From NCBI GenBank assembly GCA_963920765.1, contig OY987243.1, forward strand, positions 5,208,001 through 5,272,000: 64,000 bases of DNA. The letters are read 5' to 3'. The position numbers and the translations under genes were made by a program. The DNA is from Ulota crispa (Eukaryota > Streptophyta > Bryopsida > Orthotrichales > Orthotrichaceae). Below are positions 24,501-37,140 of the stretch, one piece after another. The notes beneath the pieces are model-generated. The model did not search any database. It was given only the letters and a program-made list of their open reading frames with translations, and had not been told where the DNA came from. Each line of letters begins with the position of its first letter. Within the stretch, counting starts at the first letter, position 1.

Positions 24501-26993
24501 TCCTTCAGAAGGGTCCGTCCTTCAAGCTTAACACGTTCGAAGTACCCACATACTCTGATCCGGTCTGGAGGCAACTGTATACACTCAAGTTTGAAAGCTC
24601 TACCCAGGGTTTGCTTCTGCAACTTCGTTCCACCTCCAGTGGGATTTTCTCACCAGGCTCAAAGTTGCTTGGAGAGACGATCCTTACATGGAATACATTA
24701 TTGTCTTCACCAACATTATCAGTAAAGGAGTGGTTCCCCTTGATGAAAGGGAAATCCTCGGTTTCACCATCTTTGCACGTTTCAGCCTCGATTACACCCC
24801 CTGTTGCAGCTCCCTTCCTGTTGCGGACCCTTAAAGCTGGTCCAGATAGGATATCTAAAGAGGGGTCTTATCGTGCATATAGGAATGTTTTCGATCACGT
24901 TGACAAGGAGCGGTTTATGGTGTGCATTCAGTGAGTGTTCTTTCTTCTTTTGATCTTGCTAGAGTGGTGATCAGAAGGGTGGGATTATTAAGCACAACAG
25001 TGAATATCATTTCTGCTCTTTTCACGTCGCATATGATAATTATAATAATCCTACGCCAAGGGGCGTTCTGCAAATCTTACAAAGCTGCGAATGGTGATGT
25101 TAACCTGAAATCTCTTGTGAGCATGTGCTCATGTGTGTCATATATTCTGCTTGTGGGGATGCTCAATGGTTCATTGGCATATATTTGATTATAGCCTTTA
25201 TGTTTTTCCGCAGATATGGAAGTGAAGACCCGCTCAAAGTAGGGTCATCCAACGTTCAAGAAGTGCGGGTGCTCCAAAGTGCACAGACGGAAGCGAAGTT
25301 TTCAAAGACTGACATGAGTTCAGGTTCACATTTGCTTGACGTTTGGACAACCTGCTGCTTGCTATATTTTATTGGAAATGTATTCTTCCTAATGTAGGCG
25401 TAGGTGAAGAATTCTTGTATAGCTGAAATTATCTCGAGTACCTGAAAGCTTCACCTCTGTGTCCATTCATCATTTCAGCTATATTTATGTGTCCAATGCA
25501 GGTACTCTACTCGCTCAAGCTCAATCACTAGTCACATCTGACTCTAGGTACGCAGATGAATCGAATGAGAAGCGGTGGCAGTTGTTTGACAACGAAATAC
25601 AGCTCACTATTCGACAGAGAGCTGAGGACAAGCAGTGGCACTGGAGACCTGAGCTCAGTCTTGAAGGGAATGTTGGATGTCCAGTAAGTAGTCGTTCTTC
25701 ATTCCAAATTGCTGAAGACTTTGTTCATATTATCTCGCTTAGTTTTTTTTCTTGTAACAACCATCATGGTACTCCTGTGTGTAATACTCACTCGATGTCA
25801 ATTAATTCCCTAGAGTTTTTTGTGAATTTAATGCTACAACTTACCATACTCCCCGGACACACCTTTTTTCTGTTAGTCGTAATCAGGTGGCTTGCGGCAG
25901 AATCTTTCCCTCTACAGTTTAACGTCCAATATGGATACAGGAAGTCTTTCAGGTAGTAGATAGCAGGATATAGGTTGTAAGGGTATGCTCTATATTAGTA
26001 CTGAGTATGAGACACGGGACTTAGTATGGGACTCGATGTTGGATTACAGAAGACGCCGAGGCAGGTGACCTGCACGTTTCGTGTGCTGTAGAGTAGATGG
26101 AGCAGAATTTCTGGCATGGTTGTACTGCAGTGGTTTTATTAGGCCCCAAGAGCATCTGTGATTCTAGTAAGCTGCGTTAATTTAAAAATTTATCTGGTTT
26201 ATTTTGCAGGTAACTCTAGTGTCAGGAAGGCGATTAGATTATCAAGTAAATGGTGCGACTCCAGAGGAAGAGGCTGGCTTTGTAACAGTGGTTCGATTTA
26301 CTCCTGACACTCCATCGGGCAAGGCCACTGCCCTTTTTAATACAAGCTCTGGTGCTCTAGAGGTAAATGTGGACACCAATTCTTGTTTTGTTTGTAGTAC
26401 GGTGTGGCGTGAAATAACTTTTTGTACAGCTTTTGGGGACTAACGACCAGTATGGGTATGTCCAGGTGAAAGCGGATGAGAGTGTGCTTCTTGTGGTGTT
26501 GCTTTCCACAGTCATTTCTATCTCGCTCGTGGAAATGCTGGGTGAAAGTCGACCTCGAATACAAAAAGCTAAACGTAGCAAGCCTCGAGCGAGTGGGAAT
26601 GAGTGGGGTATGAACATTACTTTTCTTCCCATGTCATGTGATGCAAAACCGTGCAATGTTTTTGTAGCGCACCTTGGTTTTGGAAAACTAGCCAGAGTAT
26701 TCACTCATGTTCTAGAATTGATTTTGATGATAGCGTCATTCCAGTCTTGCTATTCATCAGTGTTCTGTTCATTGCTGAGACCGTTGTGATTTTGACGACC
26801 CATAGGTGCTGTAATATATGAGAGACAAGCCAATGAAAAGAGCGACCTCGCAAGGAAGTTGGCACTATACCACTCGCTGAACTATCACTATTGGTGGGAT
26901 ATGCCCTTTATATTATGGTATGCCAGCTTCTACAATAATGTTACCGTCTTAAGTGATGCTACAGCCAATCAATATGCTGGGTTATATCTATGA
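21548..26993 (+). CDS. Glycine-rich domain protein family (GRDP, DUF1399)
   Basis: Eleven coding exons (21548-21705, 22125-22245, 22533-22826, 23106-23236, 23681-23996, 24425-24930, 25214-25323, 25502-25683, 26210-26362, 26430-26607, 26806-26993) keep one frame for 778 aa. The N-terminal half has the DUF1399 hallmarks: AWIWHVHRLNP near residue 83 and DIMWHAHQLCPAAYNRDC near 230, each with the paired W-H-x-H pattern. A beta-rich C2-like stretch follows (about 340-470). Plant GRDP proteins have been linked to growth, osmotic stress and auxin responses; the biochemical role is not settled. Unlike the Arabidopsis members, no RNA-recognition motif or glycine-rich tail is evident; the protein ends in an aromatic stretch (LNYHYWWDMPFILWYASFYN). 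The last two exons are the least certain. The start follows a likely 5' leader intron. Confidence 0.85.
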
Positions 26994-28189
26994 GGATGTG
27001 CGAAGAGTACGCAGACAGTTGTTGATTTATAGCTTTGGCCTAGTGTTCTATCATTCTAATTATAGTAAAGTGTGAACCAATGTTTCTTAGCCGCCAGAGG
27101 GCATACTACTGGAAGCAAAGCGAGGCCTGTACAGTACAGCACGAAGTGTAACATAAGCAGAGTATGAGTAGCTGATCGATATGGCTGACAGATGATGATT
27201 CTTTTTGTATACCAATAGTTTCCCTTTTCGGTATAGTTGATTTTTTAAAATCTTTATACCTTATCGTTGTTGAGACATGTGCTTTTGTCCCAAGATCATT
27301 CTTGCACTGGGGCAAGTCCCATTGGCCAAGATAAATTTGTGATAGTTGGTGCGTGAATGTTCATGGATAATCGGATATCACTTTAAGGTGAACGTATCTG
27401 TTACCATGTAGCTGGTGATAGGTTTGTCCATCTTATTTCTTGTAAATCCAACTCTCAAAGGGTGCGTACTCCATTTTGCAACTAGTAGGCCGCTGGGTCC
27501 AAGTCCAAAAAGGGTTGAACAATGCTTTTGATGTTTGCTTTTTCCAAATTGAGGACAATTGTAGATGTCTTAATTAGGAGATGTGAATCCTACAAAACCC
27601 AAGTTTTTGTACATAGCTTTAAATGCAACCTTTAGATTTGTAACATTACTAATATAACTACTAAAGTGATGAAAGAGGAACTTGTATAAATATCAACATT
27701 GTCTTCAAAATACATAGTTTTCAATATTTGCACTCTGGATTTCAATCATACACATGGTCCTTAGGCACACTAGAAATTCAAATTTCTTAGGTATTGCACA
27801 TTACTTTTGATCAACATTGTTTTGGACGAGTGTATTTGCAATAAAGTACTATATTTTTGTGAAGTTTTAACTTTCCTCTTTATGAAAATAAATTTTCAAC
27901 ACTTGAAGCACATTCAATTTGTTCCAATATTCAATAAAATCCTCCTATGGTAATTTTTAATAAAAAAGACTATAAACTTTTGGTTTTGCTTTTTTTTTTC
28001 TTATACAATTCAATTTAACCAAGCTTAGATATGGATTTGACTAGCACTTGTAGAGATGGAATTTGGGACATATAGTAAATTACTCCTCACTTGTATTGAG
28101 GAGGGTAATAGAATTGGACACCACCTCTTACGACAAGATTAAAAGTGGTTGAATTACAACCATTGATCCAAAAATCAATTTTTAGATTC

Positions 28190-28228
<39 letters not shown>

Positions 28229-28246
28229 CATATATACATATATATA
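28190..28246. repeat. (TA)n / (CATATA)n microsatellite
   Basis: An alternating TA run passes into catata and tacata variants. It is a simple sequence with no further structure visible. Confidence 0.9.
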
Positions 28247-29299
28247 GGGAATTGCTAATGCCACACCTCAAGATGTGCTTTGAACATGAAATGTGAAAAT
28301 TCAATGCTAATCTTTTTTATTTAGATAAAAAGATTTGATTACCCTCTATCATTGTAAGGCTATATATACAAAAAAATTGGAGGTGCTTGAATTTGAAACT
28401 AAGAATTTAGAAATTTTGAATTACTTAACGAAAAAATACATTAAAAAAATAGGAAAAGTGCAATAAAGTTCAACAAAAATTTGTGTTTGTTCTTCCTTCT
28501 TTAAAGGAGGTGGTAATGTTGTGATTGAATGAACAATGGACCACTTGAATAAATTAAAAAAGCTTTAAATTCTTAACCCTTAAAAATTCTCAGCCATTTT
28601 GAAGGTGTTTTGGACCTTGATTTTGTAAGTTATGAAAGGATGAAGCTTAAAGAACAATGAGTCATTTTTAGGCCAAGTAACCATAAGATCTTGTAGAAAG
28701 CCAAGTCCTTATCATCTCTACAAAGTTTGGTTTCAATCCAAGGGTTAGATTGGAAAATTATAGCAAAAATGTAAAGGGTACTACAACTAAGCCAATATTT
28801 TGGAGCAATTGAAATTGTGCTTTGATTGGCTCTTTTGGACACATAACATTTTGAAAGGTTGGCATCTTACGCTCATTCTAAATGTAATCAAGTTCCACAC
28901 ACATAGATACAAGTCTTGTATTTTTAGGGTAAAAAATGAGTGAGAAAATGGTCTTGCAATAGTGACCACTTCACCCTTAAATTTCAAAAACTGTGAGTAA
29001 AATAGAAGACTTTCACAAAGCTAGGGCCAAATTTTAACACTACAACTCCAAGACCACCCATGGTTTAAAAATTTCTATAAATTCAATGATGACTCTTCTT
29101 CTAAATTTGAAAACTCCCCTACATAGCTAACTTGTTTCTCTTTCAAATGAGCCAAAGTTCAAGTGACTCTTGACATTCCTAAGTTCATATATGGCCATGC
29201 TAAAAATCTTGCAACGCAAAATGGGTTGCAGGAAAATTTAAGGGTTAATCTACATGCTTGTAGGGGTGTGGCGTCAAACTTTGGATAAAACTCAATTTT

Positions 29300-29450
29300 C
29301 TTGAGGTGTTTTTGTAAGACAGAACCACTTTTTTCTCACGAAAAAATGCAATTTCTCATAAAAAAAATCCAAAGTTTTGCATACGTAGGGAGGAAATTAC
29401 AAAGCAAGCTTGGTCTACCTTGTGTGAGAAATCAAGGAAGAAGACATGAA
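29300..29450. repeat. Dispersed repeat, copy 3 of a three-member family
   Basis: Weak copy of the repeat at 880-1180 and 20110-20290, with 'aatgcaatttctcat', a 'tttgcatac' stretch and 'gtgagaaatcaaggaagaag' in the same order. Confidence 0.35.
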
Positions 29451-30533
29451 ACCAACTTTTAAACCACCATGAGAAAGGAAGATGCTTTTTTTGGAAGAAA
29501 AAGGATGAAGGGACAAACAAATTTCTATGACAAATCTACTAAACTTGGGAACCTTTGTAAGAGCAATCTCAATGCACGCAAGTACAATTGTTGAAAAGAT
29601 CACTATATCTTGGCGGCTCTTGTGGCTTTTGCTGCAGTGTTGGACTAGCCTTCAATATAAACCTTAGGATTCAATTGATGACTCTATGAGACAATTCAAG
29701 CAAACAAATTCGTTTGTTATGGTGGTTCTTAAATGATGCCAACAAATGAGCCTTGATATAAATGTGGCCCTTAACTCCACATAAAACATGCAAAAAACAA
29801 ATGCAATACTTTCTATCTCCTTGTATTTTCAAATCTAAATATATTAAAAAAATTGCATGTTATTAACTGGTTAGTCCTATATATCCATTTGACTAGTTGA
29901 TACTTTGTGATTGGACAAGTTTTATTAGAGTGGGCAAAGGGAGAGGAAAAGGCATTCAAAAGGAAGGTGAAAAGTCATTGAAATTTATATTCTAAATTCT
30001 TTAGCAAACAAGGCAATGCAAAAACCAACTAATCAAAAAACTAAACCTCTCTCATTAGAAGAAAATTTTGTCCAAAACAACAAAATATCAACAATTTGTT
30101 GTTGTTTTGGACACTTGCATACACAATTTGACTAATTTAACAAAAAAATTTACCTTTGTTCTATTATTTTAGATAGTATTTACTAAATCAATAGAACGCA
30201 TTAATTGGAATACTTTCACAAATTTCCTGAATAGCGGTAGCTAGTTGCCAACAAGATTTGAACTCAAGATCTCTAATTCAACAAGCCAAGGCCCTAACTA
30301 ACACACCACTCTTCTATTTACATGTTACAAATAGACAAATTTATCTTACTCGTATGCTAAAAATCCAATGTTTTTTTAACTTAGCCAACTCTAGCGGCCA
30401 TTTAGGCATAGGAAGATAGTTTTTTCAAGAATCTTCTAACAAGAAAAAGTTCTTAAATCAAGTTTGATTTCATCTCCACAAATCCATTCAAGATTTGGAG
30501 ACTCCAATCAAAAGTAATGGACAAATTTCAAAG

Positions 30534-31945
30534 GGGTGGATCACTCTTTGTATGTTGGGTACCCCTGTGCGGCAATAGAATATTTTTAGGGGGCTATTTA
30601 CCTCACATGCAAAAATAAAAAGGCCTTTGTAATTATATAATTTAGTAAAATGACCTATATTATGACACTCTATAATTACTTATACAACATAGGGGATTCC
30701 ATTTTTTTCCACACTATTTTCTTTATAAGGAGAAAAATGAATTGTCAAGCAAAGTGACAACTGAAGATTTTGGATATGAGGTACAAAAAAGACATGTGAA
30801 TACATGGTGGTTGGAGTTTAATATTGCAGGAAAATTATTTTTTTACACCGTTTTTTTTGTTAAAACATCGTAGTTGATATTAGATTTTGCATTTTCTTCC
30901 TATCATTTTAGTTCAGACCTTTGTTAGGGCAATTTAGTTTATACAAAATTTTGATATTTATTCCACTCCCCATTTATTTGGTTAAACAATTCTTTTAAGC
31001 TTAACTTTATATTTGATTTTTATAGCATATTTTTTGCTATGATATAGGCTATAATACTTTGGTTAGCTTTGAATTTTGAGTTTTTTTCATTTCTTATTAT
31101 TTTTGTTAAGTCACCTTTGCTTTGACTTTTCATTTAATACAACATGGCCCTTTGCATACCTAGTTGTTTGTACAAATCCATATTAGATACAGTCTTATGC
31201 ATAGAATAACGCCAAATCTTGTGCCTCTACATAAGTTGTAAAAAAATTTAATGTCTTAGATTTGTAGTGTGCCTATATTATTTGTATTGGATTTAGTACT
31301 TTGAATGTTATTTTATTTATTTATAAATTTGTTATAATTTTTATCTCAAATGAATAAAACCCTTGTGATATTATGTCACACGTTAATTTAAAAATGCGCT
31401 AGGTGATCCACCCAAGCTTGCTTTATATGCCTAAAACCTAAGATGGTAGCACCCAAAATACCTACTCCCACCAGGATAGCTAAAACTAGATTTACTGGTT
31501 TTCCATTCACCATGGGTCACTCCACTTCCAACATTCATTGGACACTCCTTACAAAACAAAATTTGCAAACTTGCAACGATCAATAATCACAAGACAAACA
31601 AAACAACGCAAATGCCACAACAAATAAACAGAGCGCAATTCGGCAAGGTATGATAGAGCAAATTCTAACAAGAGAGGATGGTGATTGGTGCAAGTGCAAG
31701 AGCAAATGAGAAACCAAGACTGCGAGATTGAACAAGAAAAATAAGAAAAATAGACCGCAGCTTAAATGCGCAAGTGCAAAAACACCAAAAAATCTTTCAT
31801 AATTAACATCACCAAGAAGCTATTCCAAACCATGTTTTGTACGTGTACAACCCTGAACATTACAATTACATGGCGCATCCCTATTATTGCTTCTAAGCCC
31901 AAGAAGACCATTAGCCATCCAAGACACAAGTCTAATGGTTGCTGC
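30534..31945 (+). repeat. Left arm of a 1,412-bp near-identical inverted repeat
   Basis: The reverse complement of this whole segment occurs at 43995-45406. Both arms are exactly 1,412 bp, and no difference was seen in the stretches compared by eye, so the duplication is recent. The arm starts gggtggatcac. The same 11 bp appears inverted inside it at 31403-31413, and AAG flanks that inner unit on both sides (30531-30533, 31414-31416). Positions 30534-31413 may therefore be an 880-bp transposon with 11-bp terminal inverted repeats. The remaining 532 bp belongs to a longer repeat that continues to about 32.8 kb here. It has no coding capacity. Confidence 0.9.
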
Positions 31946-33290
31946 AATCGCTCCTCTAAATCAAGGAGAGTTCAAGTTGTTGGGATCTTCATCCAGAGTA
32001 TCTTGTGTAGGTCAAGAATCCTTTCTCAGACCTTCTTCTTTGCCAAACTGTTCTAAACCGTCACCTAACTGCAACAGCAAACAAAAATCAGGAAAATTGA
32101 TTTCAGCACATATTGCTTAAAATAAAAAAATGTGTAATAAAAGAATACCACTAAAAAAAGAACACACTTCTTTGCAATTACTGATATTGACAACTCTAGC
32201 AAGTTTTGGTAGTTATACCTAGTCCCTTGCTTTCTCCCTCCTTTTTCTCTTTTTTTTTTTTCTTTTCTTTTGATAGTTACTTGCATTTTCCCCCTTAAAG
32301 GTAGGTTACAATCTAAATGGTCTATATCCCTTGGAATCCTAGTCCCACACTCTGCTAATCTCTCAAATAATCCCAATCTAATTGCTTGACTTATCTGTTT
32401 ACATCCATATAAAAAGGCGGCATTGAAAATTCTTACACCCAACTCCAACAGTAAAGCTAAAGTTACATTTGATGGCTTTCCGTTCACCATATGTCACACT
32501 TCCAACATTCATTCTAGCGAGAGGACACTAATTGGCAAACAAAGCAAGCACGCGACGTGCGAGAGCCAACATCACAATTTGAAGCAAATTGTAACTTAAT
32601 GGTGATTGGCATAGAATGAGGAAACCAAGACAAGTCACACCTCCAACATTCATTCTAGTGAAAGGACAATAAGTGGCAAACAGAGCGAGCATGCGATGTG
32701 CGAGAGCCAGCATCACAATTTGGAGCAAATTGATTGGCACACAATGAAGAAACCAAGACAGCATAAAAAACAAGAAAAATTGAAATGCGCAAGTACGAAT
32801 ACTACCGACCTTGATCCGTTACCTACATGTTCCCAATTTGTTACTGACCAGTTCAAGGCTAGATCCCAGCATGTTCCCGGCCTGTTCCTGGCTTGTTCCC
32901 AACTTGTTTTGTTCCCTATCCGTTCCTCCACTAGAAGAAAATTTGAAAAAATCGCGCTAGCCCCTAAGCGCATAGAGTTATTTTTGTATTTAGGAGAAAT
33001 GGGGGGTTTAATGGCCACCACCGCTTGGAAATTACATTCAGAAAAAGTGATCGTAGGATTTGAAAAAGGACTACATTCTCTACTAATGGGGACCTACCAT
33101 GGATGTTTTCACCGTACATTTTTTTTTAATAAATGGGATGAAGTAGTGGGCCCCATCGATAGTATACTGTCAATGGGGTGCTTAAGGGTTAAGCTAACAT
33201 CACCCATACATGAGCAATCCCCAAAGTGGAGCTCTACTTTTGAGATGTTCACCACTCATTGTGAACCCAAAGTGGAGCAGTGAATGTCCC
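31946..33290 (+). repeat. Continuation of the repeat, with a diverged copy at 45407-46000
   Basis: Sequence from about 31766 to 32330 matches the reverse complement of 45430-46000 with many substitutions, for example 'gctcctctaaatcaaggaga' and 'tttcagcacatattgctt'. Within this segment, 32493-32633 and 32634-32762 are tandem copies (141-bp period, about 85-90% alike), and both resemble 31496-31720 as well ('cattcaccat', 'ccaacattcatt', 'gaaaccaagac'). This looks like an internally duplicated non-coding transposon region. No protein signature was recognised in the frames here. Confidence 0.6.
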
Positions 33291-33602
33291 TTGCACAAGA
33301 AAATCTTGCCACATGTCAATTGCTAAGTTGCTGTGAGATGGTTGGGATTGGGACCGTCAAGCACATGTATAGGAACACATCAAAGCAACTTCAAAGGTAG
33401 TCTAGAATTGTTAATAGGGACCTATGAGCTGCAACTTTGCCCTTTAATATAAAATAATCTATAATACTTTTTTCCACAAAAATTATGTTCCATGATAGCT
33501 TGTTGAAAAGCTAACCATAACAAAAATCCTGAATTTTCCAAGACTCTAAAGTACCCTAAACCCTTAAACGCCCTTAAACGAAGAGGTATGGGTGCGGTTA
33601 CC

Positions 33603-33698
33603 TTAAAGTCAACATAGCCAACTTGATGGTGTTTTGTTCCTAACGCAAAATTTTGCATTTGGAACAAAACACCATCAAGTTGGTTATGTTGACTTTAA
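33603..33698. repeat. Strong hairpin, 38-bp arms
   Basis: The arm at 33603-33640 (starting ttaaagtcaacata) and the arm at 33661-33698 are reverse complements with one mismatch. The 20-base loop itself contains the palindrome gcaaaattttgc. Transcribed, it would form a near-perfect stem. It may be a tiny foldback element or a small-RNA-like hairpin. Confidence 0.85.
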
Positions 33699-34232
33699 CA
33701 CAATTTTTTCAAATTTTCATACAAGCTCGTATGTTCTTAATCCGTTCCCTAGTCATGTAAGACAACAAGGAAAAAGACAAGAAACCATTTTTTGAAACCA
33801 TTGTGCAAAATGAGGATTCTTCTCTCTTGCAACAAAAGAAACCATAAAAAGATGTCAAAGAGACAAAGAGAGAAGAAAAAGAAAAAGTGGAAAAAAAATA
33901 AAAGGAACAAAATGGAAACAGGAAAAGAAAGAAAAAAGGGAATAGTGGACAAAGAAAAAACAAATGAAGAAGTAAAGGAGTATGTTTGCCATCATCACTA
34001 AATGATCACCCATTAAATACAATATTTGTCCTTATTTCTTTAACAAATTCTTAAATATGGTGCAATGTAATAGATCTAGCAAAAAATATGATGAATTTAA
34101 CAATTTCCTCAGAAAGAAATTGAGATTTCTCACATTTGCCCCACACGCACGCATGTATAGAATACCAAGCCATTTTGGAATCCCATTAAATTAATACTAA
34201 TTTTGTGTGATCCTACTCAAATCCAACTCATC
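33699..34232. other. AT-rich spacer
   Basis: Purine-rich low-complexity sequence gives open frames rich in Lys/Glu (one strand) and Phe/Leu (the other) near 33.8-34.0 kb. I see no gene. Confidence 0.5.
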
Positions 34233-34879
34233 AACCCCTAAAGGCCTGAGGCATTTTTTGAGCTTCTAGGAATCAACTCTAGCTTGGACAAAAAGCCAAC
34301 ATTTGAATTATTTTATCTCAAGTTTCTAAAAATTGCAATTGTACAAATTTAAACTAGATATATTAGGGATTATATAGGAAAGGATAACACAATTAACAAT
34401 ATCACTTATGGATTGAAAGATTAGAATGTTTGATCATGAGGATGTTAAAATTGCATATATGACTTGTAGTCTTCCAATTCTCTTTTCACATGTTGGATCT
34501 AAAATTTGGTCACCAAAAAATACAAGGTTAAAGAACACAACCTACATAACTCCAATCACTTTAAGGCTTTTCAAAATCTCTCCTAGTTTTTTTTTAAATG
34601 AATTTCTAGTGTAAATTTTTCTCCAAGATCTAGTATATTTGAGGCTCATTTCCAAGAGCTCTCAACACTACAGAACGTCTAGGTCCTTGTACAAAATCTT
34701 GAATAGAGAAATCATAATCAATCATTTTCAAAATTGGATTCTTGATGCTAAAACTACACTTCAAGAAGAACACAGCAATAATGTAAACTACTAAAAATAA
34801 AAACTTATTTGGATGTGGATTTGATGAAATTCAAATTGTTGTCAACACCAAAATTTGGTGCATCAGGCATTTAGAGGTT
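34233..34879 (+). mobile_element. MITE-like element, family aacccctaaa, copy B
   Basis: This is a 647-bp direct copy of the element at 6867-7500, clearly diverged. It begins aacccctaaaggcctgaggc and ends caggcatttagaggtt. Shared internal landmarks include 'acaatatcacttat', 'attgaaagatta' and 'gaatttctagtg'. No target-site duplication was found. Confidence 0.7.
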
Positions 34880-36493
34880 AATCCTTAAATGCCCAAGATG
34901 ATGTTTTTTGTCCCCTAAATAAGTAAAAAATCCAATGTGGGATAGAAAAAAGCTATTTTTCATATGATTTTTTGTAAAAATTGATCATAAACACATAGTC
35001 CATCATAAAGGCAAAAAACAACCTCACCAAATGCATTCATATTTTTAAGTAACCCAAATTGTGAGAAAATACACAAACATATTGTTAGGTCCCATGCTAC
35101 CATATTTACAATTTTTGTGAGGATAGCATGCACTATATATTCACTTTTGCAACTTTAGGAAACAATATTATAATGGGTGGGCACTTGCCACACCACTTCA
35201 AAAGTATTGCACAAGGACAGTCGCAATAACCAGCCAAGCATTTAGGGGTTACTTTGGCACCCCATCATACCACTGGAACCACTCAATACTTACCCATAAT
35301 TATTGAAAACCACTCTCTTGCAATTTATGGAAGTCAAAATGGCTCTGTCATTCTCTTGATAATTGGTTGTCAAAACTCAAATTGCCACTTCAGAAAAAAA
35401 AAAATTGGACCGGGTGATTGCAAGAAAGACTTCACATTTTTGTCTCAAAATGCCTCTATTTGGGTGTAACACTAGCAGTGCTACTAGCAGTGCTACCAGC
35501 AGTGCTACCAGCATTGCAAGTACTAGACAACATCCTCGCAGTGGAAATCTGACATCCCTCCCATCCCATATCTATTGGGAATGAGGCACATGGCATGTCA
35601 TTTAGGAAGGCCAACTATCAATAATGGCAATTCAATGAATGGATGAAAAAAAAATCACATCCTCAGTTGATGTCAGTGATCAGTGGTACTACGTAGTGCT
35701 AGTTAATGGAGGGGAGTACTATGTAGGCATGTGGAGTGGCAACTACCAGAATTTATAGGCTGTCATGTTTTCAGTTTTAGTAGTTACAAAAAAAATCCAA
35801 AAAATAAAACAAAAAATGGCCATTTTTTTATCTCTTTGAGTAGCTTCACTTGATCCAAGTGGTTTTTGGAGGAATTTTTTTTTATTTCCCCAATGCAAGG
35901 AGAATGGATGCCCACTTTGAGACAATGTGCGTGGCGTGGAATTTAGAATTTTGTGAAACCCTTCTACACATCCATGTAATGATGCCTGATAAACCACTTC
36001 CCTAATTTCTAGCACAAAATTTGCTTTCTTGGACCCAAAATAGTACTAAAAACCCCTAAAACCACAAAGGTAGATATGCAATCAGGGTCAATTTAAAAAT
36101 AGTAAAATAATTTAAAAAAATTAAATTAAATTAAATGTCTATAACTTTGAAGTGAACATCACTCTGAAAGTCCAGGTCAAAATGACTTGGCATGCAAAAG
36201 ATGGAGCCAAAAACCACCCACAAGAAGTGAAGGGGACGGAAATTAATACAAGTGTTTCTTGCAATCACGTGGGTGTCTTGGTTTTCTCACTCAAAAAACT
36301 CTATTGACAATTCCTATGTTTCAAATGCATTTAAGTGCACTTCAAAATTTTAACTACACTCCAATAAGATTCCAAAAATAACCTTGTATGCAAATGAGAA
36401 CATATGTACAAATATGTTAACTTTGCTCGTCATGTGGGGGTTAACAAATATCATTATATGTAAATTAAAACATATAGCCTTTGTAGCACATCA
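34880..36493. other. AT-rich spacer before the CACTA element
   Basis: No supported gene. A 12-bp tandem repeat inside it is listed separately. Confidence 0.5.
35471..35516 (+). repeat. 12-bp tandem repeat, about 3.8 units
   Basis: The unit is actagcagtgct, changing to accagcagtgct in the later copies. It is a short minisatellite. Confidence 0.9.
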
Positions 36494-37140
36494 CACTAGT
36501 AGGAAATGCTGTCATAAACGACTGCCCCTCTTACGACTCACTGTTTAAAACAAAAAATGTTGACGTGGACCATGTCTAGTTGTATTGTAGTCATGACTAC
36601 AACTACCCAAAAATAAAATACAACTGCGCTTGACAAAACCTTCCCTCATCAACAATTTTAGTGAGCTTATGGATGAAAACTAGGGATGTAGCCCATTTTT
36701 TTCATCATAGTCGTCCTGCACTTGTGTCTTGGTTTTGTTTCTACTGTAGTACTACTCAATAATGATTGTGCCACGACTACATTACATTTCTTTTATTACC
36801 TTCTTTATACTTCACTCATGTAAAAGAATTTAGCAATTTCTTTTTGCCTTGGGTAGTTGTTTATAATGTCATATTCGTTAACTTAGGACTAAACGCCCAT
36901 TTTGGGACTAAACTAGGTTTAGGATACACCTTAAACTGAGCTCTAGGTTTAAGTAGCGGTTTTTTTTTGTACACGTGCCCTCACCTGAGAGGAGGAATTT
37001 GCAAGGGACAAAATCTTAGTGGCTCAAATTGAATCCGATACCTTTGAATTTGGCGTTTAAATGGTTTAAAATAACTTTTTGGGTTTAAGGTGAAGTGCAA
37101 TTATGGAATTGCATTTTCCCAATTTTACAAATATGGCGTA

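Larger units (their letters stand above)
26994..30533. other. AT-rich repeat-laden region, no gene
   Basis: After the GRDP 3' flank the sequence becomes AT-rich. No frame resembles a known protein. It holds a TA microsatellite and a dispersed-repeat copy, listed separately. Confidence 0.5.

Noticed and set aside
26433..26789. GRDP exon 10 starting later at gtgaaagcggat (after gtccag) or running on to 26789
   Set aside because: Starting at 26430 after ttgtacag keeps the frame and adds LLGTNDQYGYVQ, which fits the flow of the domain. A good donor at 26608 joins in phase to exon 11.
22533..26993. A bacterial or organellar insertion, considered because of long frames in exon 6
   Set aside because: The frames are interrupted by regular GT-AG introns and match a plant nuclear gene family.
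31766..32056. Frames of 60-96 aa that recur in both inverted-repeat arms
   Set aside because: They repeat only because the DNA repeats. The translated sequence has no domain, and the diverged copy at 45859 does not keep the same frame cleanly.
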